DNA from: Sebastes aleutianus
Lineage: Eukaryota > Chordata > Actinopteri > Perciformes > Sebastidae
NCBI GenBank assembly: GCA_916700875.1
Contig: CAKAKS010000062.1
Location: 19,724,126 to 19,788,125, forward strand
DNA: 64,000 nucleotides
Direction of reading: 5' to 3'
The notes beneath the pieces are model-generated. The model saw only the letters and a program-made list of their open reading frames with translations, ran no database searches and was not told where the DNA came from. Below are positions 51,501 to 61,406 of the stretch, in pieces (the stretch's first letter is position 1; each line of letters starts with the position of its first letter). The position numbers and the translations under genes were made by a program.

Positions 51501-54500
51501 ATGTTGCGTTTTAGCCTCTGCTTGAAAATACTGTAGCAGTTCTTCTCTCAATGTCTTTGGAGACCAGATGGGATTACATGTAGGTAGGCTCCTAAAAGAA
51601 GAATCAAGGACTTCCTTTAATGTATAGTATTTATAAAACTACTACACCATATATGAAGTATATTAATTTAAAAAAGAAATTAAGATTAAAAAATATATAT
51701 ATATATTTTTGGCTGTTCAACAGCCATAAATCATAAAATACATACTGTAACATATACCCAACTCTACAATGTGAAAACCTTGAAGGGTGGGTCCATTATT
51801 TTTGAGTTTTTTTTAAGATTTTTATATCATTCTGTAGCTTCACAGTGGTGTTCCTTATATATTCAAATCCAAACTTTCAAATTTTGGTCAAAGTATATAC
51901 TGTATGTTTTTTGTGTCAAAATGCTATTTTCCCAAGACCTTCTAAAAACTTTTCCCCATGTGACCATATAACAGCTGCAATCCCTTCTCAGAAAGGGCTG
52001 TCTGATGGCAAGGTAAGTGATGAAAATAATCGAAATATAGCATGCACTTAAACTGATACCGATTTTTTAGGTGGCTGAAATACGCTTTTTCTGCTGATCC
52101 TGTCTAAAGCCGCTTTACCTCACCACCAGGCAGCCTGTTCCGACAGTAACTGAAGCCGTTATATCGCGGTCTTCAAGACCAGACTCAATTTACAAAACAG
52201 TAATTTTACCTCGCAGAACGCGGGAGTATACTGTACATACAACCCCACTTCAAAAAATTTTAAACAATCCTTTGAGTTATTTCCAAACTTAGCACAGCTA
52301 ACTTTGACTCATCTAGTGCTAGCATTCACAACATTATTAATAAGCTTACTTTGTAAATCTACATCACTGCTTTTTGCAATGGCTGAGTGGGCGTTTCCAT
52401 CTGAAATAAATGGAACAGAACACAGATGGACCGGCCCTTTAAATCTTGACATACCCTTGACTGTAGTAGCTGTCCTGTGAATCTGCTTCATCCAAAATAT
52501 TTGACACTAGACCCTGTAGATCAGTCTCCCCGTCACAGTCAGTACTATCAGTGGGTTTCCTGCAAAGAAAAAAAACATGATGCTAGAATTGCACTCTAAC
52601 TTTTCTTTTTTCTTTGAGAGCATTAATTTAACAGTATGGCTGACAACTTTATTTTTCTTCCATAATAAGACTTGCACCCAGTACATTTAACTACATCTGA
52701 ATAACAGTATAACATCCCAAACCTATTTTGATTATTTGACAGAATAGTAGTATAAGTATAAGACTTAACCTAAACATAGTTAAAACTGAATACCTGTTTT
52801 TAATGCTGTTCTGGGCACAGTTGGTAAGGCCATAGGGATCATCATGAGCAGTGTGAGACCAGGGCGTGTAGGATGCTGCTGTGTTCTGTTCCTGTAGTAA
52901 GACACTGGGGTTAGCAACGTAGTGCAATAACATGCTACCATTGTTTCCACCACCTATATTTAAACTAGCCTGAAAGAGAAAGAAGCTCACCTGAAAAAAA
53001 AAAAAAAACTTTACTTCTTTATTTTTCATCCTCACATAAAGCAAACTGATGGAAATACAAGATGTATCTTAGGTTCCACAGAAGCTTCAAACTATTAAAG
53101 TATACTGTGCTGAGACAGAATGTAAAAACCCACAAAAGAGACAATTATTACAGCTGAAATTATTAATCAATTAGGTGATTGGTAAATGATGAATCTGCAG
53201 ATATTTTGATAATAAAGCAATCCTATCAATTGTTTAATATCATTGTAAGGTAAATATTTTTTTGTCATACAAAAGGAGCAATTTCGAGACATCTTTCATC
53301 ACCTTGGGCGTTAGGATTTTTTTTATTTTCACCATTTTCTGGTATTTCACAGGCCATACAATTGATCGAGAAAATAACCAATAATAAAAATAATTCCAGC
53401 TTCTGAGATAATAATATAAAAATCCTTAAGTACATTTCTGCTATGAACTGAGATAAATAGAAATAAATGTTACAAAAAGTTAAGGGATCAAGGGCCTGCT
53501 CTCCTGTCCCAGAATATAATACAAAAAACTATGATAATGTTGGCATATATAAAACTTAATAAGATAATTGCTTTTTATTAAAAATAATAATAATAATAAT
53601 TAATAACATTAATATTATCCATTACAGGAAAAATTAATAACAGCATGGTATTCATATTCATTAGAGGTGGACGGCATTGATATGATCCAATTCTAATAAA
53701 AGGCAATTATTTTATTAAGTTTTACATACATACATTATTATTAGTAGTAGTAGTAATTTTAAAGTAAAGTTAAGGGATCAAGGGCCTGATCTCCTGTCCA
53801 AGAATATAATACAAAAAACTGTGATAATGTTAGATGATTCAATAGTTTTCCACCATTTATTGCCCCGTGGTAAACCCCTAACTTGAGGTGTATGGCTACT
53901 GCAAATATACCATGTCATATAAAAAATATCATAGTATGTATGTGGGAATTTGCAAATGTGCTCTGATGCCCGTCAAAAGCCATTCTTGACCTCTCCTGAC
54001 ACATTTCTTGTTTGTTTTTTGTGCAGTTTTATATATGTGCAAATAAATTTAAAAAGAAAAAAAAAGGTGAATATTTTTTTGTCAAAAAAAAGAGCAATTT
54101 TTAAGACATATTTTCATCACCTTTGGCGTTAGGATTCAATACTTATTTCACACAATCAAATGCAAATCAATGTATAACTTTTATATGATGTGATTTTTTA
54201 TATATATATTCTGTCTCTCAGTGTTAATTTTTTTCCTGGTTTCTGGACTTTTATTTGAGCTTGCATTTTGTTAAAATGTTTGAATACATAAAAAGTTATT
54301 TAAAAATGTCAAACTGACCAGATATCAAATTTCCATTTTTTCTTTAAAAACCATTTGGTGTAAAAACTTAGGACAGATTAGAAAAACATTTGCTGTTTCC
54401 CCAAAACGTTTTGTAGCTGTCACATAAAAATAATGGAAAAAAAACAAGTCTGCATAGATTCTGCAGGCAATCGGTGGTAATCTGGTCAAATGCATGGTGC

Positions 54501-55199
54501 AAGCTTGTGACGATCGTCAAGTCAAATATGTAGCAAGAGTGTACTTTAATATAAACCTACCATTACAATTATAGACCTTTCATTTCTTTTATCAGTGGGC
54601 AAACTTACAAAATCGGCAAAGGGATCAAATACTTATTTCCTCCACTGTATACCATGTCATATAAAAACTCATCATAGCCCTAAAATGACATCTTACCTGG
54701 CGCTGGTATTGTGGAAAGAGTGAATTTGTAAATGTGCTCTGATGATGACCGTCAAAAGCCATTCTTGACCTCTCCTGACAGATTTTTTGTTTTTTTTTGT
54801 GCAGTTTTATATATGTGCAAATAAATTTAAAAAGATAAAAAAAGGTGAATATTTTTTTGTCAAAAAAAAGAGCAATTTTTAAGACATATTTTCATCACCT
54901 TTGGCGTTAGGATTCAATACTTATTTCACACAATCAAATGCAAATCAATTTATAACTTTTATATGATGTGATGTTTGATATATATATTCTGTCTCTCACT
55001 GTTAATATAAACCTACAATTATCTTTTATCAGTGGGCAAACTTACAAAATCGGCAAAGGGATCAAATACTTATTTCCTCCACTGTATACCATGTCATATA
55101 AAAACTCATCACAGCCCTAGAATGACATCTTACCTGGCGCTGGTATTGTGGAAAGAGTGAATTTGTAAATGTGCTCTGATGATGACCGTCAAAAGCCAT
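48551..55199 (-). CDS. meioc: Meiosis-specific coiled-coil protein MEIOC (seven coding exons)
   Basis: Coding exons, 5' to 3' on the minus strand: 55199-55134, 52969-52794, 52559-52455, 51591-50055, 49861-49727, 48997-48820 and 48741-48551. They sum to 2388 bases (795 residues) with consistent phases 0, 2, 2, 0, 0, 1. In vertebrates MEIOC partners YTHDC2 in germ-cell RNA control and sustains meiotic prophase. Supporting motifs are SIKNR followed by ETDLQGLVSNILDE (exons 2-3), a long low-complexity Gln/Asn/Ser/Met-rich exon 4 that is poorly conserved, and the conserved C-terminal coiled-coil domain from about residue 605 with YEQWRCLKRERKR, RVDHLILNQMREQAR, VASLLDRMECL and RKIRTALWCALQMTLPK. 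The start is the first ATG of the exon at 55134-55199. A non-coding exon probably lies upstream at about 55556-55620. Extra copies of the first coding exon lie in intron 1 (see separate entries). The protein is somewhat shorter than mammalian MEIOC (about 950). Confidence 0.92.
49266..49460 (+). mobile_element. hAT-type MITE fragment in a meioc intron
   Basis: It begins TAGGGCTGTCAATCGATTA, the terminal sequence also found (inverted) at the right end of the 60880-61406 element, and continues with AATCGCGATTAATTG. It is a partial copy in the intron between exons 5 and 6. The downstream boundary is not clear. Confidence 0.6.
51592..52454. other. meioc intron 3
   Basis: AT-rich intron with no coding signal. 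A short stretch near 52236 (ACAACCCCACTTCAAAA) resembles the arm of the palindromic MITE at 2658-2850. Confidence 0.5.
53145..53780. repeat. Mosaic of repeat fragments in meioc intron 1
   Basis: 53145-53410 is a degraded hAT-type MITE fragment (ATTAATCAATTAGGTGATT, later TTTTCACCATTTTCTGGTAT, matching the elements at 372 and 33592). Near 53530-53760 lies a segment almost identical to sequence at 57745-58000 upstream of fzd2, including ATTAGAGGTGGACGGC. Both are non-coding. Confidence 0.7.
53946..53983 (-). pseudogene. Truncated copy of meioc coding exon 1
   Basis: The minus strand reads an ATG at 53983 followed by the first codons of the real exon, with a 3-base deletion and a substitution. 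The match stops after about 38 bases, so the exon end and donor site are missing. Its 5' flank (TTCTTGACCTCTCCTGACA on the plus strand) matches the flank of the second copy rather than that of the functional exon. Confidence 0.85.
53990..54649 (+). mobile_element. Tc1-like transposon 3' end, first copy
   Basis: The plus strand ends in GGGATCAAATACTTATTTCC and a CACTG terminus followed by TA, typical of fish Tc1/mariner elements. Internal marks are TTCAATACTTATTTCACACA, AAATGCAAATCAATGTATAA and AATATAAACCTACCATTACA. No transposase frame remains. It directly abuts a copied meioc exon. Confidence 0.8.
54697..54762 (-). pseudogene. Intact duplicate of meioc coding exon 1
   Basis: All 66 bases, including ATG and 22 codons, are identical to the exon at 55134-55199, and the GTAAGATGTCATT donor is also kept. 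Upstream sequence on the minus strand differs: it comes from the Tc1-like repeat. A possible acceptor (CTGTCAG) lies 12 bases before the ATG. Splicing there would add 26 in-frame codons. I class it as a duplicate exon of unknown use; it could also act as an alternative first exon. Confidence 0.8.
54772..55086 (+). mobile_element. Tc1-like transposon 3' end, second (shorter) copy
   Basis: It shares GTGCAGTTTTATATATGTGC, the Tc1-type internal marks and the same GGGATCAAATACTTATTTCC terminus with the first copy, but lacks roughly 300 internal bases present there. It is flanked on both sides by meioc exon 1 sequence. The duplicated unit is about 437 bases. Confidence 0.8.
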
Positions 55200-55555
55200 T
55201 CTGATCTCCCATGAACTTGATCTTTACTCCATTAACGTTACTCCTCCTGGCAAAAAAACACAAGATACTCATTGTTAATACTTCATATAAACATATGACA
55301 CAGAAAGTAGATAGCTAACTGCTGTTTCAGAGAGAGGAGATATCAACTAGGTACTTTATTAACTAACTAGCTCTAATGCTAACTAGCATTAGCTAACGTT
55401 TGCCGTTACATTAACAGAGTGGATTAAGCTAGCAAACGGCTAATTTGGACTAAACTTTCGCCTGTATTAAAAACTGCTTTCCTGCCAGACAAAATGTGGT
55501 TAACTTCATCTAAACAAACCAAACTATCCTGTAGTAAAATACAGTTTTAACCTAC

Positions 55556-55620
55556 CTGCTGTGAGTTCAGTAACGTTAACTTCACGGACAGTACATTATA
55601 TCCTCAGCTGCTCTCGAGCA
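55556..55620 (-). other. meioc: Probable non-coding first exon of meioc
   Basis: On the minus strand an AG followed by GTAGGTTAAAAC at 55555 gives a good donor, about 310 bases before the acceptor CTTTTTTTGCCAG-like site ending at 55247. The transcription start is not determined; the right boundary is a guess just before the CCAAT-box region. Confidence 0.45.
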
Positions 55621-55664
55621 CAACTGAGGCTATCTGTGATATTGCGACCTCGATCTGAGCGCTG

Positions 55665-55880
55665 ATTGGCTGAGCCGGGAAGAATTCTTATTTCTCGTCC
55701 AATCAACATCAAGCAGGAGATCTGAGCGCATAGCAACGCAAGGTGTCGGGTTTAGAAGGTAATCCGCAAATTGCGAAATTTGAGATCTTGCAAAAACTCT
55801 CGCGAGACTCGCTGCCCCCGATTCTAACCTTAACTATTCGAGATCAAATGACTTAATTTAAACATCTCGCGAGAGTTTTT
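55665..55880. promoter_or_regulatory. meioc promoter with paired TCTCGCGAGA elements
   Basis: Two exact TCTCGCGAGA palindromes lie at 55798-55807 and 55865-55874. They sit in a 16-base perfect inverted repeat (55792-55807 and 55865-55880, AAAAACTCTCGCGAGA). This motif is a known vertebrate promoter element bound by BANP. Two CCAAT boxes in opposite orientations are at 55665-55669 and 55699-55703, and GCATAGCAACGC near 55728 resembles an RFX half-site. The layout suits a TATA-less, possibly bidirectional promoter. Confidence 0.7.
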
Positions 55881-55924
55881 CCCAGTTTGCGGGTTCCCTT
55901 ACGGCACAGATGGTGGTGGAGTTT

Positions 55925-56330
55925 ATCAAGATTCAAGATTCAAGAGCCCTTTATTGTCATTGTGTAGTACAACGAAATTAGATTGTGACAATCCCATAGG
56001 TGCTAATGAAAAGATAATACAATAAAAATAAGAGATAAAAAAGAGATAAATATATAAAATATAAAAATACAATATGTATATTGATGAGATGACAGTTTTG
56101 CCAGATTATTGCACAAAGTGTCTGTTAGATAATTATATAATTATTGCACAGCATCATATAATTATTGCACAGAGTGATCAGCATGTTATTGCACATATCT
56201 GTAACAGTAGATTTACAGTATTTACATTGCAAAAGTGACACAAAAGTGACCAACATGTTATTGCACGTGTTATATCCATATGGTATAATGATAAATTCAG
56301 AGAAATCTAAATATGTACACATCCTATTAT
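55925..56330 (-). mobile_element. LINE 3' end fragment
   Basis: The minus strand carries AATTTCG then GACAATAAAGGGCTCTTGAA, a common tail of teleost LINE elements, with repeated ATTGCACA motifs further in. No reverse transcriptase frame is present. Confidence 0.6.
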
Positions 56331-56550
56331 TATTATTTTTTTGTTGTCATACTTTACTTTCTTTTCTTTTGCCTCATATGACATTTTTTTAAACTTTATT
56401 TTCATTGTAATAATTGCATTTTTGCAGTATTTAGCTTTTTTACTACTTCAGTTTAATTGAGGTAGATTCAGTTAAAATAAAGTGTATTTAATTTACATTC
56501 AATCCAAGTTATTAAGATACATTTTGCCAAATTGCTAGTTCCAAATTATT

Positions 56551-56585
56551 ACATACATACATGCATACATACATACATACATACA

Positions 56586-56619
<34 letters not shown>

Positions 56620-56630
56620 CATACGTACAT
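56551..56630. repeat. ATAC microsatellite
   Basis: About 20 units of ACAT/ATAC with a few substitutions. Confidence 0.97.
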
Positions 56631-56689
56631 ATTTTTTTGTACTTTGTACTTTGTACTACTAACTTTTTTACTGCCTTTTTACTAACATG

Positions 56690-56780
56690 TTTTGCACTAT
56701 GGAACTGTGATGCTGGAAACTTGAATTTCCCTCGGAATCAATAAAGCTACTATCTATCTACCTATCTATCTATCTATAAA
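56690..56780 (+). mobile_element. LINE (L2/CR1-like) 3' tail with TATC repeat
   Basis: GAATTTCCCTCGGAATCAAT followed by AAAG and a (TATC)n tract is the usual 3' end of fish L2-type LINEs. Only the tail is present. Confidence 0.7.
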
Positions 56781-57155
56781 TGCATACATACATACATACA
56801 TACATACAGTACGTACAAACATTGATGTATTGATTGTCAAATTTTGATGTGGACTATGAACAGGACATGGACATTAAAGTACACTAGCTAGGAAAGTCTT
56901 CCTCCTCCTCCTCCTCCTCCTCCTCACGTGGACATAAATTACTTCAAGGCGAACTAGAAAGTCTGGTTGGGCCATGCAATCCAGCTGTGGAGCAAAGTTA
57001 GAAACTATCAGCAAAAATTCGACCAGTGCATAAGCGACATTATCTTCAAAATAAAAGAATACACTTTGCCAAGTGTTGGTTGTATATAAAAGTTAATACG
57101 AAAAATGCCTTCATTTTATTAGAATTGAATGTAATTGATATAAAATGAATACACA

Positions 57156-57156
<1 letters not shown>

Positions 57157-57229
<73 letters not shown>
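57157..57229. repeat. ATT microsatellite
   Basis: About 24 uninterrupted ATT units. Confidence 0.98.
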
Positions 57230-58375
57230 GCTGGTACCTTGGCATAAAATTCTACAAATGAGTCATATTCGTACACTTTGCCAAGTGTTGGCATATATAG
57301 AATTTAAAAAGATAATTGCCTTTTATTATAATTGGATCATATCACTGCTGTCCACCTCTAATGAATATAAATATTATGCTGTTACTAATTTGTCCTGTAG
57401 TGTATAATATTAATAAAATATATACCAGGTTAATGGATATAATTGATATAATATGAGTAGAATTATTATTATCATTAGTAGTACTATTATTATTATTATT
57501 ATAAGTAGTAGTAGTAATAGTAGTAGTAGTAGTAGTAGTAGTAGTAAGCATTAAAAATAATTCTAGGGTTCACAATTTTAGGGTTCACATAAGTTTTAGT
57601 TTTGGTAGCCTTCAAAAAACAAACAAACTATTGGTCAGACTCTTGATGAATAAATAAATATTAGTAGTTTATTATATTAAATATTTAAGCAATGCTTGTT
57701 GGCACGACATTCTACAAATGAGTCATATTCGTACACTTTGCCAAGTGCTGGCATATATAAAACTTAATAAGATAATTGCCTTTTACTACTACTAATAATA
57801 ATAATAATAATAATGAATAACATTAATATTATACATTACAGGACAAATTAATAACAGCATGGTATTCATATTCATTAGAGGTGGACGGCACTGATATGAT
57901 CCAATTCTAATACAAGGTAATTATTTTATTAAGTTTTTACATACATACATTATTAATAGTAGTAGTAGCAGTAGTAGTATTAGTAGTAGTAGTAGTAGTA
58001 TTAGAAGTAGTAGTAGTAGTATTAGAAGTAGCAGTAGTAGGCATTAAAAATATTTTTGTTTTATTTATTTTCACATAATTTTTCGTTTTGGTAGCCTTCA
58101 AAAAACAAATAATAATAAAATAATAATAAATATTAGTCGTTTATTATAGAATAGAGACTTTATTGTCATTGTCATGGAAAACAACGAAAAACAGTTTAGC
58201 AGCTCTCGGCAGTAAAAGCAAACATTAAAAGCAAACACAAAAACATTCACATCAAAATACAAAAACATTCAAATCAAAATATATATTATAATATTATTAT
58301 ATTAAATATTTGTGCTCTGCTGGTACCTTGGCATATCAAATTCTACAAAATGAGTCATATATTCGTCATGTAGGG
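57229..58375. repeat. Locally duplicated repeat units upstream of fzd2
   Basis: A unit containing ATTCTACAAATGAGTCATAT occurs near 57247 and 57709, with a variant near 58338. The segment ATTAGAGGTGGACGGCACTG (57876) is inverted relative to 57337-57362, forming a large palindrome. AGT and TAATAA microsatellites are interspersed (57500-57546, 57955-58035). A LINE tail on the minus strand (GACAATGACAATAAAGTCTC) lies near 58150-58185. Confidence 0.75.
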
Positions 58376-58395
58376 TTTTATTTTGAAAGCTATGA

Positions 58396-58653
58396 CCGGA
58401 AGTTCTGTGTTGTCATCGTGGCTGCTTTGTGACGGGGTTGAGTGAACCGGAGTTGTTGGAAAAGAAAAAAAAGTGAGCCAGCAGCAGCAGCAGAGTTTCA
58501 AAGCGGAGACCAGTGAGAGAGAGAGAGCAGCGTCCAGGTCTTCTTCGCCAGAAGAGTCTCACTTTAGTAAGTCAAGAACTCTTTACAGAACTGATGATAA
58601 CTCACTAAACAACTTCACAGCAAGTTAAAGTTGCTGTCCTAAACTTTGGGAAG
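58396..58653 (+). promoter_or_regulatory. fzd2: fzd2 proximal promoter and 5' leader
   Basis: An exact ETS-type site CCGGAAGT is at 58396-58403, followed by a TGACG half-site near 58430, CAG repeats and a GA run. No TATA box is evident. The transcription start was not located. Confidence 0.45.
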
Positions 58654-60282
58654 ATGTTTTTTTCTATTGCATTCCTGCTGCCTCTGCTGACATCAGCCCA
58701 GTATCAAGGGGACAACGGAATAGTCGTCCCGGAGCATGGATTTTGCCAGCCCATTTCAATCCCTCTGTGCACGGACATAGCTTACAACCAGACCATCATG
58801 CCAAACCTAGTGGGCCACTACAACCAGGAGGACGCAGGACTGGAGGTGCACCAGTTCTACCCTCTGGTAAAGGTACAGTGCTCGCCTGAGTTGAAGTTCT
58901 TCCTGTGCTCCATGTATGCTCCCGTATGCACAGTTCTGGAGAAGGCCATCCCTCCTTGCAGGTCCATCTGCGAGCGAGCCAAGCAAGGCTGCGAGGCCCT
59001 CATGAACAAGTTCGGCTTCCAGTGGCCCGACCGGCTGCGATGCGAGAACTTCCCGGTGCTTGGGGACGGTCAGATCTGTGTGGGCCAGAACGACTCCACC
59101 GCCGCCACCGTCCCACCCATCATAGCCGTCGCCCCTGGGACACATGACCAACCAATGGTCCCCGCACACGACAGGCCTTTCCGTTGCCCGCCGGTTCTCA
59201 AAGTGCCCCCGTATCTGAACTACAAGTTCCTAGAGGAGAAGGACTGTGCAGCTCCCTGTGAGCCCTCTAGGAGTGGTGGGTACATGTTTTTCACAGACAA
59301 AGAGATTCACTTCTCCCGCATATGGATTCTGGTCTGGTCCGTGCTTTGTTGTGCGTCTACGTTATTCACGGTGACCACCTATTTAGTCGACATGCAGCGC
59401 TTCCGATACCCCGAGCGGCCGATCATCTTCCTGTCCGGCTGCTACACCATGGTCTCCGTCGCCTACATAGCCGGCTACTTCCTGGGAGACAAAGTGGTGT
59501 GCAACGACAGCTTCACTCCAGAGGCCTATAAAACCATCGTCCAAGGCACCAAAAAGGAAGGCTGCACCATCCTCTTCATGATGCTCTACTTCTTCAGCAT
59601 GGCCAGCTCCATCTGGTGGGTCATCCTGTCGCTCACCTGGTTCCTGGCCGCGGGTATGAAGTGGGGCCACGAGGCCATCGAGGCCAACTCGCAGTACTTC
59701 CACTTGGCGGCCTGGGCGGTGCCGGCCGTCAAGACCATCAGCATCCTCGCCATCGGGCAGATCGAGGGCGACGTGCTCAGCGGCGTCTGCTTCGTCAGCC
59801 TGAGCAGCCTGGACCCTCTGCGGGGCTTCGTGTTGGCCCCTCTCTTCATCTACCTCTTCATCGGCACCTCTTTCTTGCTGGCCGGCTTCGTGTCGCTGTT
59901 CCGGATCCGCACCATCATGAAGCACGACGGCACCAAGACGGAGAAGCTGGAGCGGCTGATGGTGCGGATCGGGGTGTTCAGCGTGCTCTACACCGTCCCC
60001 GCCACCATCGTTATCGCCTGCGTCTTCTACGAGCAGGCCTTCCGCCCGCACTGGGAGCGCAGCTGGGTCAGCCACAACTGCAGGAGCCTCGCCATCCCGT
60101 GCCCGATGCAGACGGGGCCCCGCATGACGCCGGACTTCACCGTCTACATGATCAAGTACCTGATGACGCTGATAGTGGGGATCACCTCTGGGTTCTGGAT
60201 CTGGTCTGGAAAGACTCTACAGTCCTGGCACAAGTTTTACACCAGGCTGACAAACGGCAAACACGGAGAGACCACGGTGTAG
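58654..60282 (+). CDS. fzd2: Frizzled-2 Wnt receptor (single exon)
   Basis: 542 residues in one uninterrupted exon, as usual for FZD1/2/7. It is a seven-pass plasma-membrane receptor that binds Wnt and recruits Dishevelled. A signal peptide covers about residues 1-15 (MFFSIAFLLPLLTSA). The cysteine-rich Wnt-binding domain has all ten cysteines (31, 39, 76, 85, 92, 102, 106, 113, 130, 142), with N-glycosylation sites at Asn45 and Asn146. A linker runs to about 220. Membrane segments lie near 223-243, 256-276, 304-326, 348-368, 391-414, 438-460 and 497-517. The Dishevelled-binding motif KTLQSW is at 520-525, and the C-terminus ETTV is a PDZ ligand. The short N-terminal region and GETTV end favour FZD2 over FZD1 or FZD7. 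The start is the first ATG and opens directly into the signal peptide. The second half is markedly GC-rich at third positions, giving long shadow frames on both strands. Confidence 0.97.
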   Translation: MFFSIAFLLPLLTSAQYQGDNGIVVPEHGFCQPISIPLCTDIAYNQTIMPNLVGHYNQEDAGLEVHQFYPLVKVQCSPELKFFLCSMYAPVCTVLEKAIPPCRSICERAKQGCEALMNKFGFQWPDRLRCENFPVLGDGQICVGQNDSTAATVPPIIAVAPGTHDQPMVPAHDRPFRCPPVLKVPPYLNYKFLEEKDCAAPCEPSRSGGYMFFTDKEIHFSRIWILVWSVLCCASTLFTVTTYLVDMQRFRYPERPIIFLSGCYTMVSVAYIAGYFLGDKVVCNDSFTPEAYKTIVQGTKKEGCTILFMMLYFFSMASSIWWVILSLTWFLAAGMKWGHEAIEANSQYFHLAAWAVPAVKTISILAIGQIEGDVLSGVCFVSLSSLDPLRGFVLAPLFIYLFIGTSFLLAGFVSLFRIRTIMKHDGTKTEKLERLMVRIGVFSVLYTVPATIVIACVFYEQAFRPHWERSWVSHNCRSLAIPCPMQTGPRMTPDFTVYMIKYLMTLIVGITSGFWIWSGKTLQSWHKFYTRLTNGKHGETTV

Positions 60283-60806
60283 AAAGACATCTGAATGGAC
60301 TAATGTGTGTGTTATTACCTGTTTCTAGGTAAGTAGCACAGTGAGGAAGCTATGTAGGTTTCTCACAACATTTGTATTCGCCTCAGCTTTATAGCCACAC
60401 ATGCATGCCAAAGTGAGGGTCAGGGGTTTGACAAAAGGGCAAGCTGGATAAACAAGGACTGAGCCTGACCGTCTGAACAAATAACAAGCATGGCTATGGA
60501 TGCCATGTGCTGAAATGCTCTCCCTCCCCCCCTCTCTCTCTCTCTTAAAGCCACCATAAGGGCTAGTGATGATCCAGCAGCAGCGGGGGGAAGAATGGCG
60601 GCTCTCTGTAAACATTACATGAAATTGTAAATAGCATTTTGTAAAAACATGAAATTATATATTTGTATTTATAGAAAGTAAATACTTTTCCTTATCTGCC
60701 ACCTCTGCTTTACTTTTGCACTGTAAGAATGCCACATACCGTAGATTTAGACATGCATCCTTTTTTTATTAACTGCTGGTTATGAATTGTTTTTGTATGG
60801 ATTAAA
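60283..60806 (+). terminator. fzd2: fzd2 3' UTR with ATTAAA signal
   Basis: ATTAAA at 60801-60806, about 520 bases after the stop, is the best candidate polyadenylation signal. The intervening sequence has no coding signal. Confidence 0.5.
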
Positions 60807-60879
60807 AGAACATTTCATTCATGATATCCAAGAAGCTTTTTCCGTTTCAGCCCACTCCTTTTTTAACAACAAAAAAAAC

Positions 60880-61406
60880 TAAGGCTGTCAAAGTTAACGC
60901 ATCATATGAAAACTAGAAAATCTAAGGAATCCATTGGTACCAACCATGTCGTACTATATCTTGTCGCAAAAGAGGCTAAATAACGCTCCCAACTTGCGCT
61001 AAATTTGGCGAGGAAAAACTGGCATGGCCATTTTCAAAGGGGTCCCTTGACCTCTGACCTCAAGATATGTGAATGAAAATGGGTTCTATGGGTACCCACG
61101 AGTCTCCCCTTTACAGACATGCCCACTTTATGATAATCACATGCAGTTTGGGGCAAGTCATAGTCAAGTCAGCACACTGACAGCTGAGTTTGCCATGTTA
61201 TGATTTGAGCATATTTTTTATGGTAAATGCAGTACCTGTTGAGGGTTTCTGGACATTATTTGTCATTGCTTTGTGTTGGTAATTGATTTCCAATAATAAA
61301 TATATACATAAAAATTGCATAAAGCAAGCAAATATGCCCACTCCCATGTTGATAAAAGTATTAATTAACTATGGACAATCATGCAATTAATCGATTGACA
61401 GCCCTA
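60880..61406 (+). mobile_element. hAT-type MITE, full length
   Basis: Ends TAAGGCTGTCAA and TTGACAGCCCTA form terminal inverted repeats. The interior has the conserved teleost repeat sequence with CCTCTGACCTCAAGATATGT. It has no coding capacity. A related fragment lies inverted at about 11849-12155. Confidence 0.8.

Noticed and set aside
59383..60332. Long frames antisense (230 codons) and out of frame (238 codons) over fzd2
   Set aside because: The GC-rich third positions of the fzd2 second half leave few stop codons in other frames. The peptides have no family features.
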